Shown: positions 37,070 through 48,288, counted from the stretch's first letter. The stretch is DNA of 64,000 nt from Sphingomonas sp. (GCF_019749955.1 NZ_JAIEPC010000033.1:53979-117978); one strand, 5' to 3'. The notes: generated by a model not told the origin, from the letters alone. Program-made: numbers and translations.

Positions 37070-37828
37070 ATGGCCAGCGCCCCCCAGATCATCCGCGTCA
37101 TCGATCTCGAAACCACGGGGCAGGCACCACCCGCGCATGGCGTGTGCGAAATCGGCTGGCAGGATGTGGCGCTGGGCGCTGATGGGCGCTGGGCGCTTTA
37201 TGGCGACGGCGGCGCGCTGTACGTCAATCCGGGGCGCCCGATCCCGCCGATCACCCAGGCGATCCACCATATTCTCGACGAACAAGTCGCCGACGCGCCG
37301 TTCTGGCATGATGTCGCGCGGCCGGTGCTCGATCCGTGGCCGCGCCGCGTCGCGCTGGCCGCACACCGCGCCGATTTTGAGCAGAAATTCTGCACGGCGT
37401 CGCTCACCCACGGCGCCGACTGGATTTGCACCTGGAAATGCGCGCTGCGGCTGTGGCCCGATTCGCCATCCTTCTCCAACCAGGTGCTGCGTTATTGGCG
37501 GCGGCCCGACGGGCTGGAGCATGAGCGCGGCCTGCCGATGCACCGCGCTTTTCCTGATTCCTACGTCACCGCGCATCATCTGCGCGATATGTTGAACGCG
37601 GTCGGCGTCGCGCAGTTGATCGAGTGGTCAAAACTGCCCGGCTTGCTCCCGCGCGTGCGCAACGGCCCTGATCGCGGCAAGGAATGGCGCGAGCTCGAAG
37701 AAGAAGCGCTGGCGGTTTTCGCCGCCGATCGCGATCCCGATGTCCGCTTCACCGCCGAGACCGAGCAAGCACGGCGGCGCGGCGGCGGCTCGATTGGTCG
37801 CCAGACGGCGCAGGACAGCTTGCTCTAA
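37070..37828 (+). CDS. DnaQ-like 3'-5' exonuclease
   Basis: 252 residues. The DEDD fold begins at RVIDLETTGQAPP (first Asp and Glu), with AAHRADFEQKF (second Asp) and a C-terminal part around HRAFPDSYVTAHHLRDML (third Asp). The start at 37070 (MASAPQIIRV) fits the domain and has AGGA upstream; the frame is open to 37001. It could act in repair or RNA turnover. The C-terminal 60 residues (WRELEEEALAVFAADRDPDV) are an extension not typical of DnaQ epsilon. Confidence 0.87.
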   Translation: MASAPQIIRVIDLETTGQAPPAHGVCEIGWQDVALGADGRWALYGDGGALYVNPGRPIPPITQAIHHILDEQVADAPFWHDVARPVLDPWPRRVALAAHRADFEQKFCTASLTHGADWICTWKCALRLWPDSPSFSNQVLRYWRRPDGLEHERGLPMHRAFPDSYVTAHHLRDMLNAVGVAQLIEWSKLPGLLPRVRNGPDRGKEWRELEEEALAVFAADRDPDVRFTAETEQARRRGGGSIGRQTAQDSLL

Positions 37829-37858
37829 CCCGCTCGGCGCTTCGAAGTCCGTCGCCGA

Positions 37859-40399
<2,541 letters not shown>

Positions 40400-40482
40400 T
40401 CAGGATGCGCGCCGCCGTTCATCGCCGGTATTGCTTTTTGCCGGTACCATCGCCCGCGCAGAAATCGTGAACCGAGGGCAAG

Positions 40483-41226
40483 ATGGCGATTGATCGACGA
40501 CATTTCATGACCGGGGTGCTGGCAGCAGCGGCGCTCCCTGCCACTGCACTTCGCGCGGCAAGCAGTTCGCCGGAGCCCCGCCTCTATGCTGGAACGCCGC
40601 TGGCGAAAAACCCGCTCGCGCGCAGTTTTGCGGCGGTCGATCTTGTGCTGCCGTCGATCAAGGTTTCCGACGGCGCACGCAAGGTCAGCCTCGCGTCGTT
40701 GACCGGCAAAATTCGGATTGTAACGCTGTGGGCAGAGTGGTGCGCGCCATGTCTGGTCGAGGCGCGGGATTTTGCCGAGCTTCGAAAGCGGTTTGCCAAC
40801 GCGGATTTCGATATTGTCGCCGTCCTGACCGGGAGCATTGCGAAGCTCGATCACGCCGACGCCGTGGCGCGCCTGCAAAAAGCGGGTGCCGGGGATCTGC
40901 CAGTGCTGGTGGAGGAGGGGGGCGGCAACCAAATCATGCGGCGCCTCGCGCTCGATCCGGCAGTGCCGCAAGCGAAGTTTGGCACGCTGCCCTGCACCTT
41001 GCTCGTCGATCGCGAGGGTCGCATTCGCGGGCGCGCGCATGGCGCGCCGATGCAGGCTGGCGTGCAAGGCATTGATCGGCCTTCGCTGGCAGGCGCGGAG
41101 CGGGTGCCCCGGGTGCTAACACAGGCTGAAAAGGCGGCATTGCTGGACGGCAAGGTGCACTCGGCCTGGGCTTCCCCGGCTGGCGATGCCTTCGTGATGG
41201 CGCTGCGCGACGGGCTGCCCCGCTAG
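40483..41226 (+). CDS. TlpA-like thiol-disulfide oxidoreductase with Tat-type signal
   Basis: 247 residues. N-terminal DRRHFMTGVLAAAALP resembles a twin-arginine signal (RRxFM) with cleavage near ALRAA. The thioredoxin-fold domain has WAEWCAPCLVEA (CxxC active site) near residue 87 and TLPCTLLVDREG (cis-Pro region). Likely periplasmic and part of cytochrome maturation or general thiol redox. Preceded by GAGGG. A C-terminal tail follows (about residue 210 on) with no recognised domain. Confidence 0.88.
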   Translation: MAIDRRHFMTGVLAAAALPATALRAASSSPEPRLYAGTPLAKNPLARSFAAVDLVLPSIKVSDGARKVSLASLTGKIRIVTLWAEWCAPCLVEARDFAELRKRFANADFDIVAVLTGSIAKLDHADAVARLQKAGAGDLPVLVEEGGGNQIMRRLALDPAVPQAKFGTLPCTLLVDREGRIRGRAHGAPMQAGVQGIDRPSLAGAERVPRVLTQAEKAALLDGKVHSAWASPAGDAFVMALRDGLPR

Positions 41227-41298
41227 CCCCGGCGGCCCCGACTCTCGCGGCCATCCGTTCGATTAATCAACCAATTTCGCATCTGATGCTTGATAGTG

Positions 41299-41332
41299 GT
41301 TCGATATCTTACTAGATAGTTAGATATCGAAC
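41299..41332. promoter_or_regulatory. 11-base perfect inverted repeat, candidate MarR operator
   Basis: GTTCGATATCT (41299-41309) and AGATATCGAAC (41322-41332) are perfect complements separated by 12 bases. A TTGATA (41290-41295) 17 bases upstream of a weak TAGATA (41313-41318) makes a plausible promoter, so the distal arm would cover the -35/-10 spacer. The ATG of the nitroreductase lies 15 bases downstream. Downstream MarR regulator is the obvious candidate ligand. The function is inferred; the symmetry itself is certain. Confidence 0.7.
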
Positions 41333-41346
41333 ATACGGAGGCAGTG

Positions 41347-42477
41347 ATGCGGATTTCTCGGCGATCGATGATCCTGGGTGCGGGCACAGCATCGGTTGCG
41401 CTGGTGGGCGGTGGCGCGGTGTGGCGGGTGATGCGCCAGCCGACCACGGCCCTTGCGCCTTGGGCGATTGATCCCAAACCGCCCGCTGACATCCGGCTCG
41501 ACGCGCTGCGCTACGCGATCCTGGCGCCAAACCCGCATAATCGCCAGCCTTGGTTGATCCGGTTGGTCGGCGCCGATCAAGTCGAGCTGACCTGCGATCT
41601 CGCCAAGCGGCTGCCTGAGACCGATCCCTTCGATCGGCAGATCATCATGGGGTTCGGCACCTTCATCGAATTGGCCCGGATCGCAGCAGCGGAACGGGGC
41701 TATGGCGTCGACGTGCTGCCCTTTCCCGATGGCGCGCCGCAGCCTCGGCTTGATGCCCGACCCGTGGCGCGGCTCGTCTTTCGCAAGGACGCGTCGGTCG
41801 CGCGCAGTCCCTTGTTTGCCGCCGTCACGCAGCGCCACACCAATCGCAACCTCTATGATCCGACCCCGCCGACGCCGGGCCAGCTCGCCATGGTCGGGCA
41901 GCAGGATGCAATGACGAGCGCTGATCCCAAGCTGATCGCGCAGGTCCGCACGCTCGCGGTGCGCGCGATGACGACCGAGACCGTCACCCACCGCACCTTC
42001 ATGGAAAGCGTCAATGTGATGCGGATCGGCGCCGACGAAATGGACGCGACACCCGATGGCTTGCCGATCGGCGGGCCGCTGGTCGAGGGGTTGCACGCGC
42101 TCGGGATGCTCGATCAGGTGCAACTTGCCGATCCGTCGAGTTCGTCGTTCAAAATGGGGCTGAAGCAAGTGCAGGATAGCTGCGGATCGGTGCCTGCCGT
42201 GGTCTGGATCGCAACCCCGGGCAATAGCCGCGCCGAGCAGCTTGATGCTGGGCGCCGCTATGTCCGCGCGCAATTACGCGCGACGACGCTCGGGCTGTGG
42301 ATGCATCCACTGAGCCAGGCATTGCAGGAATATCCCGAGATGGCTGAGGATTACGCGCGGGTGCACGCGATGTTCGGTTTGACCGGCAGTCAGCGGCTGC
42401 AGATGCTCGCGCGGATCGGCATGGCCGCGCCCACCGGCCCAGCGCCCCGCTGGCCGCTGGCAAAGCACCTGATATGA
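41347..42477 (+). CDS. Acg-type nitroreductase-like FMN protein with Tat-like signal
   Basis: 376 residues from the ATG at 41347 (GGAGG upstream; GTG at 41344 is also in frame). N terminus MRISRRSMILGAGTASVALVG is a twin-arginine-type signal or anchor. The body shows APNPHNRQPWLI (FMN binding), RHTNRNLYDPTPPT and LGLWMHPLSQALQEYPEM, matching Acg/nitroreductase family proteins. Substrate unknown; Acg relatives are thought to bind flavin. It is in an operon with marR (7 bases between) and behind the inverted repeat above. Confidence 0.88.
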   Translation: MRISRRSMILGAGTASVALVGGGAVWRVMRQPTTALAPWAIDPKPPADIRLDALRYAILAPNPHNRQPWLIRLVGADQVELTCDLAKRLPETDPFDRQIIMGFGTFIELARIAAAERGYGVDVLPFPDGAPQPRLDARPVARLVFRKDASVARSPLFAAVTQRHTNRNLYDPTPPTPGQLAMVGQQDAMTSADPKLIAQVRTLAVRAMTTETVTHRTFMESVNVMRIGADEMDATPDGLPIGGPLVEGLHALGMLDQVQLADPSSSSFKMGLKQVQDSCGSVPAVVWIATPGNSRAEQLDAGRRYVRAQLRATTLGLWMHPLSQALQEYPEMAEDYARVHAMFGLTGSQRLQMLARIGMAAPTGPAPRWPLAKHLI

Positions 42478-42484
42478 TACTGGC

Positions 42485-42928
42485 ATGAGCCAGACCCCGA
42501 TCGCCTTCGAATTGTTCAACGAGATCGGCATTATCGATCAGCTCGCGGGGACGATCCTCGAACGGTCGCTGCCGAACGGCATGACGCGCGCGCAATTTGC
42601 CGTGCTCAACCATTTCGTCCGGCTGGGTCATCACGAGCAATCGCCCGCCCAACTCGCCAATGCCTTCCAGGTCACCCGCCCAACGATGACGAGCACTTTG
42701 TCGCGGCTCGCGCGCGACGGGCTGGTGGCGATCCGGGATGATCCGGCGGACGGGCGCGCCAAGCTGGTGTCGCTGACGCCGCAGGGGCGGGCGGCGCGCG
42801 AAGCGGCGATTGCCGCCGTAGCGACCGTGCTGCCCCTGCTCGACGGCATTCTCGATCCGGGCGAGGTTGAGACCATCCTGCCCATCCTCCGGCGCCTGCG
42901 CATCGCGCTCGACGCGGCGCGCGATTAG
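42485..42928 (+). CDS. MarR-family transcriptional regulator
   Basis: 147 residues with the winged-helix pattern SPAQLANAFQVTRPTMTSTLSRLARDGLVAI followed by the wing DPADGRAKLVSLTPQG. Terminal helices give dimerisation. Located 7 bases after the nitroreductase, so it probably represses its own operon through the inverted repeat at 41299-41332. Ligand unknown. Confidence 0.93.
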   Translation: MSQTPIAFELFNEIGIIDQLAGTILERSLPNGMTRAQFAVLNHFVRLGHHEQSPAQLANAFQVTRPTMTSTLSRLARDGLVAIRDDPADGRAKLVSLTPQGRAAREAAIAAVATVLPLLDGILDPGEVETILPILRRLRIALDAARD

Positions 42929-42957
42929 CAGGGCGCGCCTCGCGACAGTAGATTTAC

Positions 42958-43002
42958 GTAGCGCTCACTACATAAATCATGTAGCGCCGTAGCAGCCACT
43001 AC
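42958..43002. promoter_or_regulatory. Repeated GTAG-N6-CTAC motif, candidate TetR operator
   Basis: Two copies of GTAGNNNNNNCTAC (42958-42971 and 42989-43002), 31 bases apart, plus an extra GTAG at 42981. They lie directly upstream of the membrane-protein gene at 43017, which starts after AGGAG. Short dyad sites of this kind suit a TetR-type dimer, and a TetR gene follows convergently. Role inferred. Confidence 0.4.
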
Positions 43003-43016
43003 ACAGGAGCCATCCG

Positions 43017-43427
43017 ATGTCCGAAGCGTCCGCTACAGTCAGCCGATTGGGCATGAAGCCCATGACGATCCTGATCGCTTGGGGCGCCTTGCTCTGGGCG
43101 AGCGGCGTGCTGATTCTCCGCTGGCTGGTATCGATGGACGCGCTGCACGGGACGCCGCAGGTGCTCGCCTATGCGCTGACGATTGCGGGGACAGTTCCCC
43201 TGATACCGCTCACGCCGCGCCTTGCGGGACTGCCGCGCAGCGACATCGTCAGCGCGATTGCCGTTGTATCGATGACCGCGCTGCTGATCGACGGCATCGT
43301 GATTGGCTATTTCCCGGCGCTCTATTCGGCCGATCCGGCGCAGGCGCGGGCGTGCGCCGGGGCATTGCTCTGGGCGGTTGGCGTCGCCCTTGCGCTCGGC
43401 TTCGCGATGCAGCCGCGCACCCGCTGA
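43017..43427 (+). CDS. Four-helix inner-membrane protein, hypothetical
   Basis: 136 residues with four hydrophobic segments (about 17-37, 49-67, 77-98 and 110-131), short loops and a positive C terminus. Family not recognised with certainty. AGGAG precedes the ATG by about 8 bases. Its stop is immediately adjacent to the convergent TetR gene (stop codons 1 base apart). It is likely the regulated target of TetR, inferred from proximity and the repeated dyads. Confidence 0.82.
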   Translation: MSEASATVSRLGMKPMTILIAWGALLWASGVLILRWLVSMDALHGTPQVLAYALTIAGTVPLIPLTPRLAGLPRSDIVSAIAVVSMTALLIDGIVIGYFPALYSADPAQARACAGALLWAVGVALALGFAMQPRTR

Positions 43428-43961
43428 TCATCGATCGACGCGGGGTGCCGTCGCCACGGTGACGACATCGGCCAAGCCGACCGAGTTCAGCAGAATCGAC
43501 CCCTCGATCAGTTGCAGCAGCAGCGCCGCCTGCTGATCGCGCCGCGCGGGGTCGCCCTCGATCCGCCCGGCAATCCACACCAGAAAGCCGCGCCCGATTG
43601 CTTCCCCCACCGATCGGCAAACTTCGTCGCCACCCGCCGCCATCGCCGCTGTCTGGAGCCAGAAGCGCATATAGGGCCAGAAATCATCGCCCATCGCCAG
43701 CGTCGTCAGCTCGCGCGCGAGCACCGGCGCGGGCTGCGGCGGGGCGGTTGCCAGCACGCCGAGCTGGAGCGTCAACCGAGCGGCGACATTGTGCATCAGC
43801 GCGGTCATCAGCGCGGCCTTGTCGGGGAAATAGTAAAGCAGCATGCGGTCGCTGGTGCCGATCGCCTTGCCGAGCGTGCGCAGGCCGGTGTCGCCCATGC
43901 CGTTTGCCAGCACATGGTCGGTCAGCCGATCGAGCAGATCCTCGCGCTTGTCTCGCTTCAT
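43428..43961 (-). CDS. TetR-family transcriptional regulator
   Basis: 177 residues from ATG 43961, or 189 from a TTG at 43997 that overlaps the recF stop. N-terminal helix-turn-helix TGLRTLGKAIGTSDRMLLYYFPDKAALM, with the LLYYFPDK end of the recognition helix typical of TetR. C-terminal ligand domain divergent. It is convergent with the membrane protein gene and directly downstream of recF. Confidence 0.85.
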   Translation of the reverse strand: MKRDKREDLLDRLTDHVLANGMGDTGLRTLGKAIGTSDRMLLYYFPDKAALMTALMHNVAARLTLQLGVLATAPPQPAPVLARELTTLAMGDDFWPYMRFWLQTAAMAAGGDEVCRSVGEAIGRGFLVWIAGRIEGDPARRDQQAALLLQLIEGSILLNSVGLADVVTVATAPRVDR

Positions 43962-43993
43962 GGCGTTGGGTTTCGAACCTGCGGTCGATTTGG

Positions 43994-45064
43994 TCAAGCC
44001 GCCGTGACCCCGCCGTCGCCCAAGTGGAGCCGGGTGGCGTCCGCGCCGACTTCGGCGAACAGCCCCGGCTCGGTCCCCGTCATCCAGACCTGACCCGTGC
44101 CGGACAGCCGATCAAACAGCGCGGCGCGGCGGCGCGGGTCGAGATGCGCTGCCACTTCGTCGAGCAGCAGCACCGGCGCGCGCCCGGTCCGCGCGGCGAC
44201 CAGTTCGGCGTGCGCGAGGATCAACCCCAGCAGCAGCGCCTTCTGCTCGCCGGTCGAGCACAAGCCCGCAGGCTGGTTCTTGCCGAGATGGGTGACGATC
44301 AGGTCGCAGCGATGCGGCCCGGCAAGCGTGCGTCCTGCGGCAGCATCGCGGCGGCGCCCGGTCGCAAGCTCGTCGGCCAGCGCGGTGCCTGACCAGCCCT
44401 CAAGCGCCAGCCCTGCGCGCGCGAAAACGCCGTCGGGCTGGTCGGCCAGGCGCGCGGCAAGCAGCGCCACCAACTCCCGCCGCGCCGTGTCGATCGCCAG
44501 CCCATGCTCGGCCATTTGCATCTCGAGCGCGGATAGCCACGCCGGATCGGGCTGCCCGCCCTCGAGCATTTCGGCAAGCAGCCGGTTGCGCGCGCGCATC
44601 GCGGCTTCATAGCGGTTGGCATGCACCGCATGGCCGGGAAACAGCGCCAGCGTCAGCCGGTCGAGGAAGCGGCGCCGTTCGCTCGCGGGTTCGGCGAACA
44701 GCCGGTCCATCGCGGGGGTCAGCCAAAGGATCGTCACCCAGTCGGCCAGCGCCGTCGCCGCCGCACTCGCGCCTTGCACCCGCACCAGCCGCCGCTCGGG
44801 CGCGTCGGGCTGGGTGCCCGTGGCGATGTCGACATCACTCGCCAGCGTGGCGGCGACGCCAAAGCTGCCGTTCCCGCCCTGGCGCGCCATCTCACCGGGG
44901 GCAGCGCGCCGCAAGCCGCGACCGGGGGCGAGCAGCGATACCGCTTCAAGGACATTGGTCTTGCCCGCGCCATTTTCGCCGGTCAGCACGACGAAACCCG
45001 GCCCCGGCGCAATCGTCGCGGCCGCGTGGTTGCGGAAATCGGTGAGGATCAGGCGAGTCAGCAC
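43994..45064 (-). CDS. recF: DNA replication and repair protein RecF
   Basis: 356 residues. Walker [14 protein letters not shown] near residue 30, signature-like [19 protein letters not shown] near 270 and Walker [19 protein letters not shown]. Loads RecA at gaps together with RecO and RecR. It lies without dnaA, dnaN or gyrB next to it, so this is not the classical dnaA-recF-gyrB origin cluster. Confidence 0.95.
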   Translation of the reverse strand: MLTRLILTDFRNHAAATIAPGPGFVVLTGENGAGKTNVLEAVSLLAPGRGLRRAAPGEMARQGGNGSFGVAATLASDVDIATGTQPDAPERRLVRVQGASAAATALADWVTILWLTPAMDRLFAEPASERRRFLDRLTLALFPGHAVHANRYEAAMRARNRLLAEMLEGGQPDPAWLSALEMQMAEHGLAIDTARRELVALLAARLADQPDGVFARAGLALEGWSGTALADELATGRRRDAAAGRTLAGPHRCDLIVTHLGKNQPAGLCSTGEQKALLLGLILAHAELVAARTGRAPVLLLDEVAAHLDPRRRAALFDRLSGTGQVWMTGTEPGLFAEVGADATRLHLGDGGVTAA

Positions 45065-45103
45065 AGCGCTTAGCCTTAGCCCAACTCGCTTGTGTGTCGC
45101 GGG

Positions 45104-45541
45104 CTAAAGCGCCGCCATCGCGATCGACAGGGTGCCGAGCCCAAGCGACAGCGGCAACCGCAGCCGAAGCCACCAATCGGGCGCTAGGCCAAGCCGGTGG
45201 AGCTGCCAGTCGACGCCGAGCGCGGCGATCAGCGCGACGCCGATCACGATCAGCGACGGGCCTGGCCAAGGCTCACCGGTTGCCCAGGGCAGGAAACTCG
45301 CCAGCGCGATCAGCGAAGGGATGACCGCCGCCACCCACAGCCAGCCCGGCGCCCGCTCGGCACGCGCAGCGAAGCCCCACCAGATCCCGCCGAGAAAACT
45401 CAGGATCAGCGCGGCATAAGCATAGCCCATCGCCAGCGCGAAGAAGCGCAGTTCGTTGTTGCGCTCAAGCAGGACAAGCACGACCGCGATGTGCGGCAGC
45501 AACCCGGCAAAGCCGAGCAGGCGGGCAATCGTGGGCGGCAT
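45104..45541 (-). CDS. DUF3429 family membrane protein
   Basis: 145 residues, with four to five hydrophobic segments and the DUF3429 pattern ALILSFLGGIWWGFAARAE. The ATG at 45541 shares its base with the stop of the upstream methyltransferase (TGATG), so it is cotranscribed with the bta genes. Family function is unknown; the link to lipid synthesis here is from position only. Confidence 0.88.
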   Translation of the reverse strand: MPPTIARLLGFAGLLPHIAVVLVLLERNNELRFFALAMGYAYAALILSFLGGIWWGFAARAERAPGWLWVAAVIPSLIALASFLPWATGEPWPGPSLIVIGVALIAALGVDWQLHRLGLAPDWWLRLRLPLSLGLGTLSIAMAAL

Positions 45542-46194
45542 CAGGCGCTCAGCCGTCCCGACCAAGCATAGCCGCGATAGAGTGGCATGAATCGTGCGGT
45601 CAGGCCATTGGCGGCGGCAATCCGGTCGAGCGTGGCGGGTAGCTCGGCGCGCGGCGACACGTCGAACTGCGCGAGCCAGCCGAACAGCAGCGCGCGAAAC
45701 GCCCCAGGCAACCGCTCCTGCTGGCCGAAATCGACGACATCGAGCCGCCCGCCCTGCGCCAGCTTGCCCGCCCCTTCGCGGAGTGCCCCCTGCCAGTCAG
45801 GGATCATCGACAGCGTGTAGCTTTGGAACACCCGGTCGAAGCGCGCGACGCCGAACAGCGCCATCGCGTCAAATGCCGTCGCATCGCCCTGCGCCAGCGT
45901 GATGCGGTCGCTCAAGCCCGCCTTGGCGACATTGGCACGCGCCGTTTCGAGCATCGCTTCGGAGATATCGATCCCGAAATAGCGCGCATTGGGGAAGCGC
46001 TTGGCGGCGGCGATCAGATTGCGCCCGGTGCCACAGCCGATCTCGATCACGGCGCCGCCCGCAGGCGGCGCGAGCTCGGCAATCAACCGATCACGCCCCA
46101 GCAGATAATATTTGCGCGTCAGGTCATAGAAATGGCGCTGGCTGCGATAGATCGCATCCATATGCCCGGCATGATCGCCGGTGGCGCTCGCCAT
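45541..46194 (-). CDS. btaB: BtaB-like SAM-dependent N-methyltransferase, betaine lipid synthesis
   Basis: 217 residues, class I methyltransferase: YRSQRHFYDLTRKYYLLGRD at the start, SAM motif VIEIGCGTGRNLIAAA, then YFGIDISEAMLETA. This matches BtaB, which methylates the amino group of diacylglyceryl-homoserine three times to give DGTS, a phosphorus-free membrane lipid. Start 46194 is 3 bases after the btaA stop. The assignment leans on the btaA neighbour. Confidence 0.87.
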   Translation of the reverse strand: MASATGDHAGHMDAIYRSQRHFYDLTRKYYLLGRDRLIAELAPPAGGAVIEIGCGTGRNLIAAAKRFPNARYFGIDISEAMLETARANVAKAGLSDRITLAQGDATAFDAMALFGVARFDRVFQSYTLSMIPDWQGALREGAGKLAQGGRLDVVDFGQQERLPGAFRALLFGWLAQFDVSPRAELPATLDRIAAANGLTARFMPLYRGYAWSGRLSA

Positions 46195-46197
46195 GCG

Positions 46198-47415
46198 TCA
46201 GTCCTTCAGCACGTAGAGATGCACGCCGCCATAGATCGAGCTGCGGTCGCGCCGGGTATAGTCGAGTGAATCTTCGGCGCGGTAATCCCATTGGCCCAGA
46301 ATTGGCTCGGGCACGCGGCCGGGCAGGATCGAGGGTGCGCCGGCGGTGCGGAACAGCACGCGCGCGGCGGGCTTGGCGGTGCGGGTAATCTCGGTCCACA
46401 ACAAGGTCAGGATCTCGTCGGTCATCCAGTCCTGCGCGTCGAGCAGCACATAGCGGTCGAGCGATTGCGCGGGCATCGACTTCAGATAGTCGATAAAATT
46501 GGCGTGGCGCACTTCGACCCGGTCGGCGCGCGCGCGCACGGCTTCGTAGTTCGCCTGTTGCAGATAGGGCGGCAGCGACGCGTCGGGCGCATCTTCATAG
46601 CCGCGCCCAAAGGCCTGCCACGCGAAGTAATTTTCGCGCAGATCGAAATCGCAGGCGAGCTTTTCGAGCCGCTCGCGCAGCACGACCGCCATTTTGGAAT
46701 CGCCCGCCAGTGCTTCATATTGCGCGGGCGGAATGCCCAAGCCAAACAGCGACGCGGGCTGGTCGGTCAGCCAGCGCACGAACGCTTTGTCGAAAAAGGG
46801 CGCGAAGTCGCGGTCGAAAATCTCGCGCTGCTCCTCCATTGAGGAGGCGCGCAGAATGATCTTCGGGTTCACGCCGTTGATGCGCGCCAGAAAATGCGCC
46901 GCGCCAATGAAATTGCCGAGCAGCCCGCGCTTGTACACGCCCTTGGCAAAGCCCGAAATGCGGCGGCGGCCAATGATGTCGCGGCCTTCCCAATAGCGGC
47001 GCGTCGTCTCGTCGAGATGCGGCCGCACATGTTTGCGATAGGCGGCGATATTCTCGCGCGTGTTGGCGCGGCCGAAAAAGCGGTGGAACGCGGCATAATC
47101 GGGCAATTCGCGCGCCGCGACGAGCTTCAATTTGTTGAGCGCGATATGTGCGGTGTTCAGATCGACGGCGGTGATCGCCTTGGGATCGGCCGTCAGATAG
47201 CTCAGCACATTGCACCCGCCCGAGGCGATCTGGACGATGTGGCAATCGGGCGTCACCGCCAGCGCTTCGAGGTCGACCGCCGGATCTTCCCAGATCTGCG
47301 CATAGACCAGCCCGCGAAAGGCAAAAGTGAAGGCGCGTTCGAGCAGGCCCTGTTTGCTCAAATGATCATGGCGGTGGACCGCACTGCGGACAGCGCGGTT
47401 GCGCGGGGGTTTCAT
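46198..47415 (-). CDS. btaA: BtaA: SAM-diacylglycerol 3-amino-3-carboxypropyltransferase
   Basis: 405 residues of the DUF3419/BtaA family: LVYAQIWEDPAVDLEAL, VQIASGGCNVLSYLTADPKA (SAM site), VDLNTAHIALNKLKL, and VLLDAQDWMTDEILTLLW. It transfers the aminocarboxypropyl group of SAM to diacylglycerol. AAGGAG about 9 bases upstream supports the start at 47415 over the frame beginning at 47475. In Rhodobacter, DGTS replaces phospholipids under phosphate limitation. I see no clear double Pho box in the upstream 150 bases. Confidence 0.94.
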   Translation of the reverse strand: MKPPRNRAVRSAVHRHDHLSKQGLLERAFTFAFRGLVYAQIWEDPAVDLEALAVTPDCHIVQIASGGCNVLSYLTADPKAITAVDLNTAHIALNKLKLVAARELPDYAAFHRFFGRANTRENIAAYRKHVRPHLDETTRRYWEGRDIIGRRRISGFAKGVYKRGLLGNFIGAAHFLARINGVNPKIILRASSMEEQREIFDRDFAPFFDKAFVRWLTDQPASLFGLGIPPAQYEALAGDSKMAVVLRERLEKLACDFDLRENYFAWQAFGRGYEDAPDASLPPYLQQANYEAVRARADRVEVRHANFIDYLKSMPAQSLDRYVLLDAQDWMTDEILTLLWTEITRTAKPAARVLFRTAGAPSILPGRVPEPILGQWDYRAEDSLDYTRRDRSSIYGGVHLYVLKD

Positions 47416-47520
47416 GCCGAATATCTCCTTGGCGCCGCAATCGGGACAAGGCGCCACATTGCCCCGATAAGCCAATGGGGCGGCGGTGACAATCTTTGCC
47501 CGCAGAGTGGATGATCACCC

Positions 47521-47562
47521 GCAAACAAAATGGGGTCTGCCATCGGTTTGATGGCAGACCCC
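47521..47562 (-). terminator. Intrinsic terminator of the fasciclin gene
   Basis: 13-base perfect stem GGGGTCTGCCATC (47532-47544) and GATGGCAGACCCC (47550-47562), five-base loop, followed on the minus strand by ATTTTGTTTGC (47521-47531). It sits between the upstream fasciclin gene and btaA and would end the fasciclin transcript. Confidence 0.85.
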
Positions 47563-47596
47563 GATCTGGCGCCGACAAGGGGGAGGGACCGGCGCC

Positions 47597-47625
47597 ACTG
47601 ATGTCCGCTTGAAGGGGACATCAGT
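47597..47625. other. Second hairpin downstream of fasciclin gene
   Basis: ACTGATGTCC (47597-47606) and GGACATCAGT (47616-47625) form a 10-base perfect stem with a nine-base loop, between the fasciclin stop and the terminator. Also present is a GGCGCC pair (47569-47574 and 47591-47596). Could be part of a structured 3' UTR or an mRNA stability element. Confidence 0.55.
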
Positions 47626-47689
47626 CATTACGGCGGCCCGACCCGAAAGGTTTCAGTCGCCGCATATTTTTTTTGAGCAGTTCAAGAAA

Positions 47690-48241
47690 TTACGGCAGCA
47701 GCACGCCGTCGATCACGTGGATCACGCCGTTCGACTGGTTGACGTCGGCGATCGTGATGTTGGCCGCATTGCCCTTCGCGTCGGTGACGGTGTAGCCCTT
47801 GCCCGCCTTGGCAAAGGTCAGCGTGCCGCCCTGCACGGTCGTCAGCATCGCCTTGCCGCCGCCCATCTTGACCTTGGCGGCGAGCTGGGTTGCGCTGACC
47901 TTGCCGGCGACGACATGATAGGTCAGCACCGCCGTCAGCGTGCCCTTGTTTTCAGGCTTCAGCAGCGTTTCGACGGTGCCGGCGGGCAGCTTGGCGAAAG
48001 CGGCATTGGTCGGCGCGAACACCGTGAACGGGCCCTTGCTCGACAGCGTCTCAACCAGACCGGCGGCCTTGACGGCGGCGACCAGCGTGGTGTGATCCTT
48101 CGAATTGACGGCGTTCTGGACGATGTTCTTGGTGGGGAACATCGCGGCGCCGCCGACCATCGGGTTGGTGGCAGCAATCAGCGAACCGGCGCCGAGCGTG
48201 AAGGCGCTAGCAATGAGCGAAAAGCGAAGGGCAGTGTTCAT
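47690..48241 (-). CDS. Fasciclin-domain secreted protein
   Basis: 183 residues: signal peptide (about 1-23), then one fasciclin (FAS1) domain with HTTLVAAVKAAGLVETL, FTVFAPTNAAFAKLP, and VLTYHVVAGK, ending DVNQSNGVIHVIDGVLLP. FAS1 proteins work in adhesion or oxidative damage sensing. Strong AGGAG 9 bases upstream. The gene lies after the sigma/anti-sigma pair, behind its own candidate sigma-K-like promoter. Confidence 0.94.
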   Translation of the reverse strand: MNTALRFSLIASAFTLGAGSLIAATNPMVGGAAMFPTKNIVQNAVNSKDHTTLVAAVKAAGLVETLSSKGPFTVFAPTNAAFAKLPAGTVETLLKPENKGTLTAVLTYHVVAGKVSATQLAAKVKMGGGKAMLTTVQGGTLTFAKAGKGYTVTDAKGNAANITIADVNQSNGVIHVIDGVLLP

Positions 48242-48288
48242 GGGGAATATCTCCTGAAGGGGTGCGCCCGTTGTCGGGGTGCGGCGGA

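Noticed and set aside
47416..47689. Pho box controlling btaA
   Set aside because: Only a single TTGTCAC-like heptamer was found, without the second direct repeat expected for PhoB.
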